NCBI GenBank assembly: GCA_045629485.1
Contig: JAZQRF010000358.1
Location: 1 to 10,798, forward strand
Source of the DNA: Pseudopedobacter sp045629485
Lineage (GTDB): Bacteria > Bacteroidota > Bacteroidia > Sphingobacteriales > Sphingobacteriaceae
Length of the DNA: 10,798 bases
Reading direction: 5' to 3'
Shown here: positions 6,401 to 10,798 of the stretch, piece by piece
How the letters are laid out: each line of letters begins with the position of its first letter
How positions within the stretch are numbered: position 1 is the first letter of the stretch
Program-made: the position numbers and the translations under genes
The notes under the pieces: model-generated
Seen by the model: the letters and a program-made list of their open reading frames with translations, nothing else
The model's database searches: none
What the model was told of the DNA's origin: nothing

Positions 6401-8950
6401 AGAAATAAATGGGCCATCAACCTGAATGCCGCCGGCCAGGTAGAGCTGAAGGCAGAAGGCAAAACCTTTCCTTTTGGCACTGCTAAAATAAATAACAACA
6501 GCTGGCACCATATTGCCATGAGTTTAACCCGCAACGGATCCATCCGGATGTATGTGGACGGTGACCAGGTGGGTTCTTATGCCAGTAATGATCTAGGAGG
6601 ATTTTCATCGGCCAGTATTTTTGTAGGTGCCCGCGGTCAAATCAATCCTTTAAACATAGACCAGCATTACGTGGGTTTGATAGATGAATTGTGCCTGTGG
6701 GAAACTGCCCGTAATGGCGAGCAAATCAAAGCAGACCAATTCCATGAAGTTGATTTTAAAACTACAGGGCTGCTGCTCTATGCCACCTTCAACAGGCCGG
6801 AAACAGCAAACGCTTTTGGCCCTGCCTACTATTACCCATTAAACAGTTTTGAAAAAGTAAGTAGCTATGCTTTACTCAACAGCAAGCCGCTCGCTTTCAC
6901 AGAGGAAAGTCCCGCGATTAAACCCCTGCGTCCTACAGAATCTATCGTAGTGGATGCGGTGATCAATGGTGATGAAATAGTCTTGAATCCTGAAATTACA
7001 GACTGGTCCAGCGTGGAAGGGAAAGTAGCCTACATTACGGTTTCTAACCTGAATGACATGTCAGACAACAGGCAGCTATCGCCGGTAACATGGACTGCGC
7101 TGATCAATAAGAACCCTATGAAATGGTTTGTAGAAGGCCATAGCGACGTGGTGAACTTGATTAAAAGAGCCAACGAGAATCTTACTTTCGACATCACCAT
7201 CCTTAACAGAGGAGGAACGACACAATCTTATTCCATTGAGTTGCCTGCCTGGCTAACTCTATCTGCAAATTCTGGTACCATTGCTCCAAATACTAAAGTA
7301 ACGCTGAAGGCTACAGTAGACAGTGATTTGGCCATTGGAAATTACAATGCCATTTTATCCTTAGCCAACAATTTTGGTTATAACGAGAAGATACAGTTAG
7401 ACCTCAGGGTGCTGGAAAAAGAACCTGTACTGGATCTGGATCCGGATAAGTTTAGCCAATCCATGAACATTATTGGAAAAGTAAAAATAGGCGATATTTT
7501 CACGGATGATCTTTACGACAAGGTAGTAGCGACTGTGAATGGTGAAATTCGCGGAGTAACCAATGTGATTTATGATGCCAGTTTTAAGGAATACTTTGTG
7601 TACCTCACTGTGTATAGCAATGAAGTGAGCGGAGAGAATATGGCATTTTATATTTGGGACGCCAATGACGGCAAGCTGAAAGAAGCTACCTTAAATGGTG
7701 AATTCACCATGCCATTTTTAGCCGATCAAATTGTGGGAACCTATACCGGCCCGGCTATTTTTACCAATACCGAAATAACGGGGCAGCAGCTCTCTTTAAA
7801 CCAGGGCTGGACATGGACCTCGTTTAATGTGACAGACAGCAGGTTCGGTAATTTAAATGCGCTGACACAACCGCTTAGTTTAAATACGTCCGATCTGATC
7901 ATGTCCAATGCCCCGGCACTCTTTGATGCTTACCAGGTGAGCATGGCAAACCCGGCAGAGAGTGGATGGTCTGGAACGGTTTCTGGCAATGGTGGAATTT
8001 CGAACAGCAAAATGTATAAAATTAAACTGTCCAAAGCCCAGAAATTAAATATCAAAGGAGTCCCGGTAGATTTAAATAAGTGGTTTTTTGACCTGGATCA
8101 AAACTGGAACTGGCTGCCTTTCGTGGTTTCTAAAAACATACCGGTTACCGATGCATTGGCCAATCTAAATGCCAGCGATGGTGATCTTATAAAATCACAG
8201 TCACTGTTCGCTATTTACAGTTCATCTGTCGGATGGAAAGGCTCTTTAACCTATTTAAGAGCAGGCGAGGGATATATGTTGAATACAAAAGTTGCTCAGA
8301 GATTCACTTACCCTGAATACCTCAACAGGTTAAACACCAAAATAAGTGCGACCAATGGTTTAAAGAAAGGGGTGCTGGTGACTGAGGTGAAGGCTGAAAA
8401 CACGATGCTTTCTAACGCTTTTGCAAAGTTCGACCATACGATGAGTGCTGTGGTAAAATTACCGGAAGGATTCCGCGACCTCTCCTTTTACAATGCTTCC
8501 GGAGAATTAAGGGGTTATATCCGGACACAAACCATACAGGGTACGGACCTGGCCTTTATCACCATTTACGGAGATCAGCCAGAAAAACTTACTGCCTATA
8601 TTGGTTCCGGAAATAACATTCAGGCTACCTCGAAATCCATCAGCTTTACGGCAGATGCTATCCTGGGCAGCGTTGCTGATCCCATCGTGATCGATTTATT
8701 TGCAGAGAAACTCCACGTTTATCCAAATCCTTTCCTTCACGATTTCGAGATCTCGATCCTAAGCAAAGAGGCGGGTAAAGCAACCGTTTCCATCAAAAAC
8801 CAATTGGGTCAGGTTGTTTTTGAAACTCCCGCTAACATCAATCCGGGAACAAACATGTTGAAGGTACAGCCCAACATCCCTTCAGGAGTTTATCTTCTGA
8901 AGCTGAAAATGGAGGATAAAGTGATCTATGAAAAAATTATAAAGAACTAA
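356..8950 (+). CDS. Giant T9SS-sorted multidomain surface protein with three LamG domains
   Basis: This encodes a 2864-residue protein with no internal stop. Residues 1-21 form a signal peptide (short basic start, hydrophobic core, then FGQ), which supports ATG 356. Order of parts: FnIII-like about 105-195; a carboxypeptidase-regulatory-like sandwich from about 205, interrupted by LamG 1 (about 232-445) and resuming near 507-575; a second such domain about 585-700 and a third opening with GRVVGG at 730-735. An unrecognised core follows from DPPG (1041-1044) to SCPYEG (1419-1424). Then come a CARDB-like domain about 1465-1575, an Ig-like (Big_5/SbsA type) domain about 1706-1755, LamG 2 about 1762-1945, LamG 3 about 1957-2145 and a BACON-like domain about 2275-2354. 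The C-terminal part has domain copy A at 2369-2463, two Trp-rich repeats at 2475-2654, domain copy B at 2692-2780 and a T9SS type A sorting domain about 2785-2864 (VYPNP, then GVYLLKL and a basic end). The protein should cross the outer membrane by T9SS and be surface-attached or released. LamG and BACON domains suggest binding to glycans or matrix. No catalytic domain was recognised, so an adhesin or binding role is inference. Domain borders are by eye. Confidence 0.95.
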   Translation: MTKYIYVLSLLMVSYNTLFGQEQKGVATVIGAAASQKDNLNHTLTQTVNGVNKTFTLQNVSVQVGMPYMGVINAPHGANPTQNYTKDLGFPWGIRYRYNTFSEDAFTVSKGYFSDRIELNWDVKMNRDKIVSISVYRTEDIDSQNPNWGKSLKTLPADAGTFVDNNIEGGKLYRYKVAAKGVEVDGLEIPYSTYITGIGYRNPTGVVTGNITFTGGNPVKDVLVVANPTGTSLHFGSSLKIPAGGYISVPRLHKSLKDSLTLQAWVKPDNATSSGIALYKLESDANQSLAFNLNYSVGKWIQLQIGDATVTLWGYYPTGEIDNKGDDILAPIDNMPASFIHCSAVIRDDQPVEFYINGRLIDAAYKTKMSNILANSGLPPMRIDITNRPVKLNTSSNGQPQSFTHFNMGGGHTAYLDEFRVWDTALKPSEIKRDYRRYLSGNENALHTYISANEKIGDHAYDLAHTGFNYHSNDAKLSNPALSPVNTATFDNSGNNIPTNNQLGILGVTDEFGNYVISAVPYKGNGDSFTIIPSLGKHEFNPKQQLSFIGVGSTVVNKVDFIDKSSFVFKGIAVYDSRGVFPQTADAPITGDIKDNETYNAYIKDNQKYQKGEYWAEKDASGHIIRLNRYAQIPVPGAYVSIDNVQAIDANNNPIQTDINGRFTIEVPIGQHAISISKSGHTFAFAGRYPAKDSTVVNGVTTYTNTYQDFFEDRDEPVTFIDNTKVTVIGRVVGGTVQAEKNIGFGYNGKKTYSYKDASGVSRTTTYTSENNIGKAQLTLGYLPAGATSVTPEYKSTFITNDETGEYRISLLPLNYLLSRNDLLFTSGKNPDNIPLLDADRTINFTAINGLKYPTFIQGKDTIIGQPYQEILKFTHIAQPIQKVLSQTSDQTIVSGDVTYTLSAQQSTPIYTQFGDYSIEVQGQELYYNYDKSLTAPVINTVPVEGGTLVATNNLALENSEKIAVSKTDPSVLIYTFKGGTPNTDAASGYKRTIDLKYRSNGVDYPLTGYKKEGILLGGVADGSQTFVTGGPEIPDIILRDPPGSGSSATIEKGSSFSFSKESTSSSSNGSDLNTTVSLGFTMSVGGGLAGPVMETESTNDLATGVTMQQSSSDGKSVSTTYSFNETIATSDEPDWIGGDADLYIGTSANQFYGTYDELSTSTTANSAPPIAVTYVNGTQTLPTSLYPKVNKALYFNESPEKTVFMYTQHHILNEIIPQYVDFINKIESGELVENTNGVLTKSAYQSSVNLWRKIILNNELTKYQALKDKDQLKASLNAIIASLKDPKTGALSASAKELQDLLNKTFYENISFDSGIGEITKGFEIGRLSSTTYAYEVQLDESVVAAVGATFNGTGFGMETSTSNGSGSGGSNEDGSEETTNISYTLKDHDTNNVFSVDVINAFDGNGPIFITKGGQTSCPYEGPELSHFYNPAHANVTNPNATIIDLPETARVALTVATMALEKPEITVEAADVAGIFDGRNAEFVLHLRNTSTVSKDAIFKLFVDQASNPDNAAINIEPNGTLVNIPAGKTVSYTMTLKKVKQDQFDYKNIKVSLGSLCDDNAMDTVLVSANFVPACSPVTVMAPSNNWLMNRNTAFTGTETKPVDIKLGDYNTSFASFQKINLEYRLKGTPNWIGLRTYYKNQADYTIALSGGDTNIELIQGAELNYAWDIAALGLANGSYELRARTSCNNQTAFESEIIEGKVDLTSPVLFGTPTPKSGTLGLGDDLTLRFNEPIKTNGTVTKFEFLVQKNQSPVKHEVSLAFNGPNNTATINKPAIATGDFSIEFWLKNTSPSGTAILLNQNDGLKIELIDSDLKYTIGGQSIRTSISKDNTFNHYALSYDAAAQTLRIIENDRESQVLTLNAKLSFTNENLIVIGGSRFKGNLHDLRFWKQSISREVAASNMNAVLNGNETNLIGYWPINEGSGIIANDLARYKHLVIANTNWDISPKGTAYNFDGSNYLTFSEAAKVIISKEMDATLSFWMKTGQNGSATLFSNGKGDDSEALESNGYRNKWAINLNAAGQVELKAEGKTFPFGTAKINNNSWHHIAMSLTRNGSIRMYVDGDQVGSYASNDLGGFSSASIFVGARGQINPLNIDQHYVGLIDELCLWETARNGEQIKADQFHEVDFKTTGLLLYATFNRPETANAFGPAYYYPLNSFEKVSSYALLNSKPLAFTEESPAIKPLRPTESIVVDAVINGDEIVLNPEITDWSSVEGKVAYITVSNLNDMSDNRQLSPVTWTALINKNPMKWFVEGHSDVVNLIKRANENLTFDITILNRGGTTQSYSIELPAWLTLSANSGTIAPNTKVTLKATVDSDLAIGNYNAILSLANNFGYNEKIQLDLRVLEKEPVLDLDPDKFSQSMNIIGKVKIGDIFTDDLYDKVVATVNGEIRGVTNVIYDASFKEYFVYLTVYSNEVSGENMAFYIWDANDGKLKEATLNGEFTMPFLADQIVGTYTGPAIFTNTEITGQQLSLNQGWTWTSFNVTDSRFGNLNALTQPLSLNTSDLIMSNAPALFDAYQVSMANPAESGWSGTVSGNGGISNSKMYKIKLSKAQKLNIKGVPVDLNKWFFDLDQNWNWLPFVVSKNIPVTDALANLNASDGDLIKSQSLFAIYSSSVGWKGSLTYLRAGEGYMLNTKVAQRFTYPEYLNRLNTKISATNGLKKGVLVTEVKAENTMLSNAFAKFDHTMSAVVKLPEGFRDLSFYNASGELRGYIRTQTIQGTDLAFITIYGDQPEKLTAYIGSGNNIQATSKSISFTADAILGSVADPIVIDLFAEKLHVYPNPFLHDFEISILSKEAGKATVSIKNQLGQVVFETPANINPGTNMLKVQPNIPSGVYLLKLKMEDKVIYEKIIKN
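7460..7744 (+). repeat. Shared domain, copy A (giant protein residues 2369-2463)
   Basis: This stretch encodes a domain of about 95 residues that recurs at 8429-8695 and in the next gene at 9175-9471. Common features are an opening S/T-M followed by alternating hydrophobics, a D-x-V-x-A-x-V strand, then G-E-x-R-G, a Y-L-T-V-Y-S-N strand and F-Y-I-W-D. The similarity is at protein level and the DNA copies are diverged, so this is old duplication rather than a recent repeat. I know the pattern from secreted Bacteroidota proteins but cannot give it a family name. It precedes the Trp-rich repeats directly. Confidence 0.6.
7778..8317 (+). repeat. Two tandem Trp-rich repeats (giant protein residues 2475-2654)
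   Basis: Unit 1 covers residues 2475-2572 and unit 2 covers 2573-2654. Both open with L-x-x-x-W-x-W-x-x-F (GWTWTSF and NWNWLPF). Both continue with a Leu-rich stretch, then S/G-D-L-I-x-S, a hydrophobic A/F-x-x-Y, and G-W-x-G-(T/S)-(V/L). Unit 2 ends with G-E-G-Y-M-L. This resembles the GWNWISFN-type repeat seen near the C-terminus of many T9SS cargo proteins of Bacteroidota and Chlorobiota. Its function is not established as far as I know; a stalk or presentation role next to the sorting domain is inference. Confidence 0.6.
8429..8695 (+). repeat. Shared domain, copy B (giant protein residues 2692-2780)
   Basis: This is a shorter, more diverged copy of the domain at 7460-7744. It keeps the T-M opening, the G-E-L-R-G turn, the A-F-I-T-I-Y-G-D strand and the following L-T-A-Y-I strand. 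It lacks the Asp of the D-x-V-x-A strand; the equivalent segment reads LSFYNASGE. It sits directly before the sorting domain, so the gene carries the two copies on either side of the Trp-rich repeats. Confidence 0.5.
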
Positions 8951-8959
8951 AAATTACAC

Positions 8960-8997
8960 TCCGCAGCATGCAATCTTCAAAAAGGGTATGCTGCGGA
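8960..8997 (+). terminator. Strong hairpin just after the giant gene, without T-tract
   Basis: TCCGCAGCAT (8960-8969) pairs perfectly with ATGCTGCGGA (8988-8997) around an 18-base loop, starting ten bases after the stop codon. A stem this GC-rich so close to a stop suggests a terminator or an mRNA 3'-end stabiliser. The following bases (TTACACAG) are not a T-run, so efficient intrinsic termination is doubtful and read-through into the next gene is possible. Confidence 0.5.
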
Positions 8998-9031
8998 TTA
9001 CACAGCATTTACCAGGAGCATATCCACACCC

Positions 9032-9060
9032 TTGATGACAAATAGCGCTATATACTTTAT
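9032..9060 (+). promoter_or_regulatory. Possible promoter for the 305-residue protein gene
   Basis: A TTG at 9032-9034 is followed 18 bases later by TACTTTA (9053-9059). This loosely resembles the Bacteroidota -33 (TTTG) and -7 (TAnnTTTG) elements, with mismatches at the end of the -7 box. It lies about 22 bases before the start codon and after the hairpin, where a new promoter would be expected. The match is weak. Confidence 0.25.
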
Positions 9061-9081
9061 AGCCTTTAAAAAGATATACTA

Positions 9082-9999
9082 ATGAAAAAAACAGCCTCTT
9101 GCTTCTTACTATTGCTTCTTTCCTGCCATACCTTACTGGCACAAGCACCCAATTGGGCCGTGAAAGAGAGTGATTACCATTATACCATGACCTTTGTGGC
9201 CAAACTTAATGTAGACGGAAAAAGATTAATCAGCCCCAATGATAAGGTGGCTGCTTTTGTCGGAAATAGTTGCAGAGGCATAAGCGGCGTAACCTATGTG
9301 GCCAGTGAGAAAAACTATTATGCCTTTCTTACGGTATTCGCTAATCAGCAGGGAGAAACCATCACTTTTAGATTGTATGATAGTGCATTGAATAAAATTA
9401 CTGTTGTCAGCAAAACAGCGGTATTTATGGTGAACGAGCACAAAGGAAACCTGTTCCAGTCATACAGCATTGCCGAGCCGGCATTGAGTCAGCTGTCGGA
9501 AATTCTCTCTTTTAACTTCATGAACATGAACAGCTTATCATCGATAGTTAACACCGGGACGGTAAAAATTAATCTGTCAGAGAGCTACCCGTTGACAAGC
9601 CTTAAACCCGTATTTACACTCAGCAAAGGCGCTAATCTGTTTAAAAACAGGGTACTGCAGCAATCGGGAGAAGTGACTGATAATTTTTCTTCTGCCATCA
9701 CCTATGAAGTACTGTCTGAAGACGAATCTACTTTAAACAGCTATACAGTAAATGTCACTCAATCATCTAAAAATGCCTTATTTTATAAAAAAAATGCGGT
9801 ATGCTATGCCCGTGGTGCCATAAAGGTGGTCTCCACGCAGGAGGGGGCCGAAGTAAAGGTTACGAGTGATGGTAAAACGGTTGCCACTAAAAAAATCACC
9901 AACGGGGAAGCGCTATTCCCCGAGCTAAATGCAGGGTCCTATATCGCTACTGTAGGCAACGAATGGAAAGTTATTAATATCCTTTTAAAAGAAAAATAA
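9082..9999 (+). CDS. Secreted protein with shared domain and DUF5018-like domain
   Basis: This encodes 305 residues. Residues 1-20 form a clear signal peptide (MKK start, Leu-rich core, LLA before Gln21), which supports ATG 9082. Residues 32-130 form copy C of the domain found twice in the giant protein upstream (T-M opening, D-K-V-A-A-F-V, C-R-G, A-F-L-T-V-F, F-R-L-Y-D). Residues about 138-226 resemble the DUF5018-type Ig-like repeat of Bacteroidota surface proteins: an ILSFNF opening, a QQSGEVTDNFSSAITYEV block and a final YTVNV strand. Residues about 243-305 form a small beta-rich tail with G-x-I-x-V, a short GSYIATV strand and a basic end, which looks like a degenerate or alternative sorting or anchoring domain but lacks the YPNP motif. 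It probably acts in the periplasm or on the surface. The shared domain suggests it works with the giant (inference). A lipoprotein gene follows after two bases. I cannot name a molecular function. Confidence 0.9.
   Translation: MKKTASCFLLLLLSCHTLLAQAPNWAVKESDYHYTMTFVAKLNVDGKRLISPNDKVAAFVGNSCRGISGVTYVASEKNYYAFLTVFANQQGETITFRLYDSALNKITVVSKTAVFMVNEHKGNLFQSYSIAEPALSQLSEILSFNFMNMNSLSSIVNTGTVKINLSESYPLTSLKPVFTLSKGANLFKNRVLQQSGEVTDNFSSAITYEVLSEDESTLNSYTVNVTQSSKNALFYKKNAVCYARGAIKVVSTQEGAEVKVTSDGKTVATKKITNGEALFPELNAGSYIATVGNEWKVINILLKEK
9175..9471 (+). repeat. Shared domain, copy C (305-residue protein, residues 32-130)
   Basis: This is the best-formed copy of the domain seen at 7460-7744 and 8429-8695. 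It keeps the full D-K-V-A-A-F-V strand, the C-R-G turn and the F-L-T-V-F and F-R-L-Y-D strands. Here it is the first domain after the signal peptide, preceded by a Trp (residue 25) and an S-D-Y-x-Y-T-M lead-in. In the giant it is near the C-terminus. Confidence 0.6.
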
Positions 10000-10001
10000 G
10001 C

Positions 10002-10136
10002 ATGAAAAGAATGTTCAATAATACTGTAAAAATAAATATTGTTTTAAGTCTGCTGGTTCTTTTTCTATTCCTGGGATGCAAAAAAAAGAACTCCTGTAAT
10101 GATGTGGTGCAGGATGATTTTGAACTGGTAGAATAA
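10002..10136 (+). CDS. Very small putative lipoprotein (44 residues)
   Basis: ATG 10002 lies two bases after the stop of the preceding gene, so the two are probably translated from one mRNA. The protein has a basic N-terminus (MKRM), a long hydrophobic core (IVLSLLVLFLFLG) and a lipobox-like LFLGC with the Cys at residue 26, followed by KKK. This is the usual look of a signal-peptidase II lipoprotein in this phylum. Only 19 residues would remain after cleavage, ending in an acidic stretch (VVQDDFELVE). It may be a genuine mini-lipoprotein, or the start of a longer lipoprotein gene broken by a frameshift or deletion, because the DNA downstream contains no intact gene. An open stretch at 10124-10276 in another frame could be the lost continuation, but I see nothing that proves it. 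Confidence 0.6.
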   Translation: MKRMFNNTVKINIVLSLLVLFLFLGCKKKNSCNDVVQDDFELVE

Positions 10137-10693
10137 CTTCCTCAAATCAGGAGCTCTCGATTCAGACATTAAAGGCTGAGCTATTCCAGAACGGTATCTA
10201 TCCCATTGGAGATTTGGGAAAGTATAATCGTTTCTACAGGTTAAGACTAAGTCATATCTTCTTTCAATACATATAGCCCCACGCTGTAAGCAATAATCAT
10301 TTAGTGATGGGGCAAAAGCTTTTATAGACCGAAAAAACTGGTTAATTGCTACTGATTAGCCAGTCAGAAACAAGTACGGGAAGAACCTCCTTTTTACATA
10401 TCTGACACAATAGGAAATTTAACCTCGGTGATATTAAGAATACAGCTGCCAGATCTTGCTTAAAGTTAAAAATAAATGTGTAGTTGGCACAGAGAAAGAT
10501 ATCTGGGAAGTGCTAAATGCTTTAGAGGTCTATAATTTCTCCAGCGCTTTTAATACTATTTGGAAAAAGATTTTTAAAAGCTCACAAATTGTTGATGACA
10601 TTTAGAAGATTTTTAAGGATGAAGAGGAAAATTGGTGGAGACGCCGGGCAGGGATCAAAATTGGCAAGGTATGGCTGTCGGCCGGCTAAAATA
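10137..10693. other. Gene-free stretch, possibly decayed coding DNA
   Basis: No intact gene is visible on either strand. Two open stretches look more protein-like than random. On the plus strand 10124-10276 reads through a segment containing TLKAELFQNGIYP and GKYNRFYRLR before TAG. On the plus strand 10438-10689 reads a mixed helical-looking segment (DIWEVLNALEVYNF, IWKKIFK) with one in-frame TAG at 10603-10605, then KIFKDEEENWWRRR, and stops at TAA 10687-10689. Neither has a credible start or a family I recognise. They could be remnants of a mobile or accessory gene. A short GC stem (10276-10281 with 10308-10313) also lies here. Chance open frames in AT-rich DNA remain a good alternative. 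Confidence 0.35.
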
Positions 10694-10726
10694 AAAAACC
10701 TCCGGGCTTTTACTTCGGAGGTTTTT
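10694..10726. terminator. Bidirectional intrinsic terminator between convergent genes
   Basis: AAAAACCTCCG (10694-10704) and CGGAGGTTTTT (10716-10726) form a perfect 11-base-pair stem around an 11-base loop. The A-run on the left and T-run on the right give a U-tract on either strand. It ends plus-strand transcription coming from the lipoprotein side and minus-strand transcription from the gene at the right edge, whose stop codon is about 20 bases away. Confidence 0.9.
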
Positions 10727-10747
10727 ACCATTTGTAATATTTGGTAT

Positions 10748-10798
10748 TTATTTCAGGAAAGAGTAATCTGTATAACCTTTTTCACCTGGGGTATAAAA
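10748..10798 (-). CDS. C-terminal 16 residues of a minus-strand gene (partial)
   Basis: On the minus strand the sequence from the right edge reads FYTPGEKGYTDYSFLK and then TAA (complement of 10748-10750). It is followed within about 20 bases by the strong terminator, which fits the end of a real convergent gene. The fragment is too short to assign a function. The reading frame is supported only by the terminator position and the sensible amino-acid composition. Confidence 0.5.
   Translation of the reverse strand, partial: FYTPGEKGYTDYSFLK

Noticed and set aside
8954..9148. Minus-strand open frame over the intergenic hairpin and the start of the 305-residue protein gene
   Set aside because: It overlaps the signal peptide codons of a well-supported gene and runs through the hairpin. 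It shows no recognisable features.
10276..10313. GCCCCA/TGGGGC stem as a terminator
   Set aside because: The stem is only six pairs with a 26-base loop and is followed by AAAAGC instead of a T-run. The perfect 11-pair terminator at 10694-10726 does the job better.

Overview
The window looks like a piece of a Bacteroidota chromosome, most likely Sphingobacteriales (Pedobacter-like; the genus is a guess). The reasons are a moderate-to-low GC look, A-rich start regions without clear Shine-Dalgarno sites, signal peptides ending in a small residue plus Gln, and above all a C-terminal type IX secretion (T9SS) type A sorting domain on the main gene. That secretion system is confined to this phylum and its relatives. 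No RNA gene, CRISPR array or intact mobile element was found.

Layout. (1) 1-303: the 3' end of a gene for a phage tail-tip-like protein with three HxH motifs. (2) 356-8950: one giant gene for a 2864-residue secreted, T9SS-sorted multidomain surface protein. It has an FnIII-like domain, carboxypeptidase-regulatory-like sandwiches, three LamG/concanavalin-like domains, an unrecognised central module, CARDB-like and Ig-like domains, a BACON-like domain, two tandem Trp-rich repeats and a sorting domain. (3) 8951-9081: a strong hairpin and a possible promoter. (4) 9082-9999: a 305-residue secreted protein sharing a domain with the giant. (5) 10002-10136: a 44-codon lipoprotein gene two bases further on, too short to be called easily. 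(6) 10137-10693: about 550 bases with no intact gene, possibly decayed coding DNA. (7) 10694-10726: a bidirectional terminator. (8) 10748-10798: the last 16 codons of a convergent minus-strand gene.

The first four genes run in the same direction and all appear to encode exported or tip-like proteins. The simplest reading (inference) is a cell-surface locus: a giant glycan- or protein-binding adhesin displayed by T9SS, a smaller secreted partner that repeats one of its domains, a mini-lipoprotein, and an upstream tail-fibre-tip-like protein. The part I recognise least is the centre of the giant, about residues 1041-1424. It is bounded by DPPG and SCPYEG motifs and holds two Ser/Thr/Gly-rich segments around a predicted helical block; its function is unknown to me.
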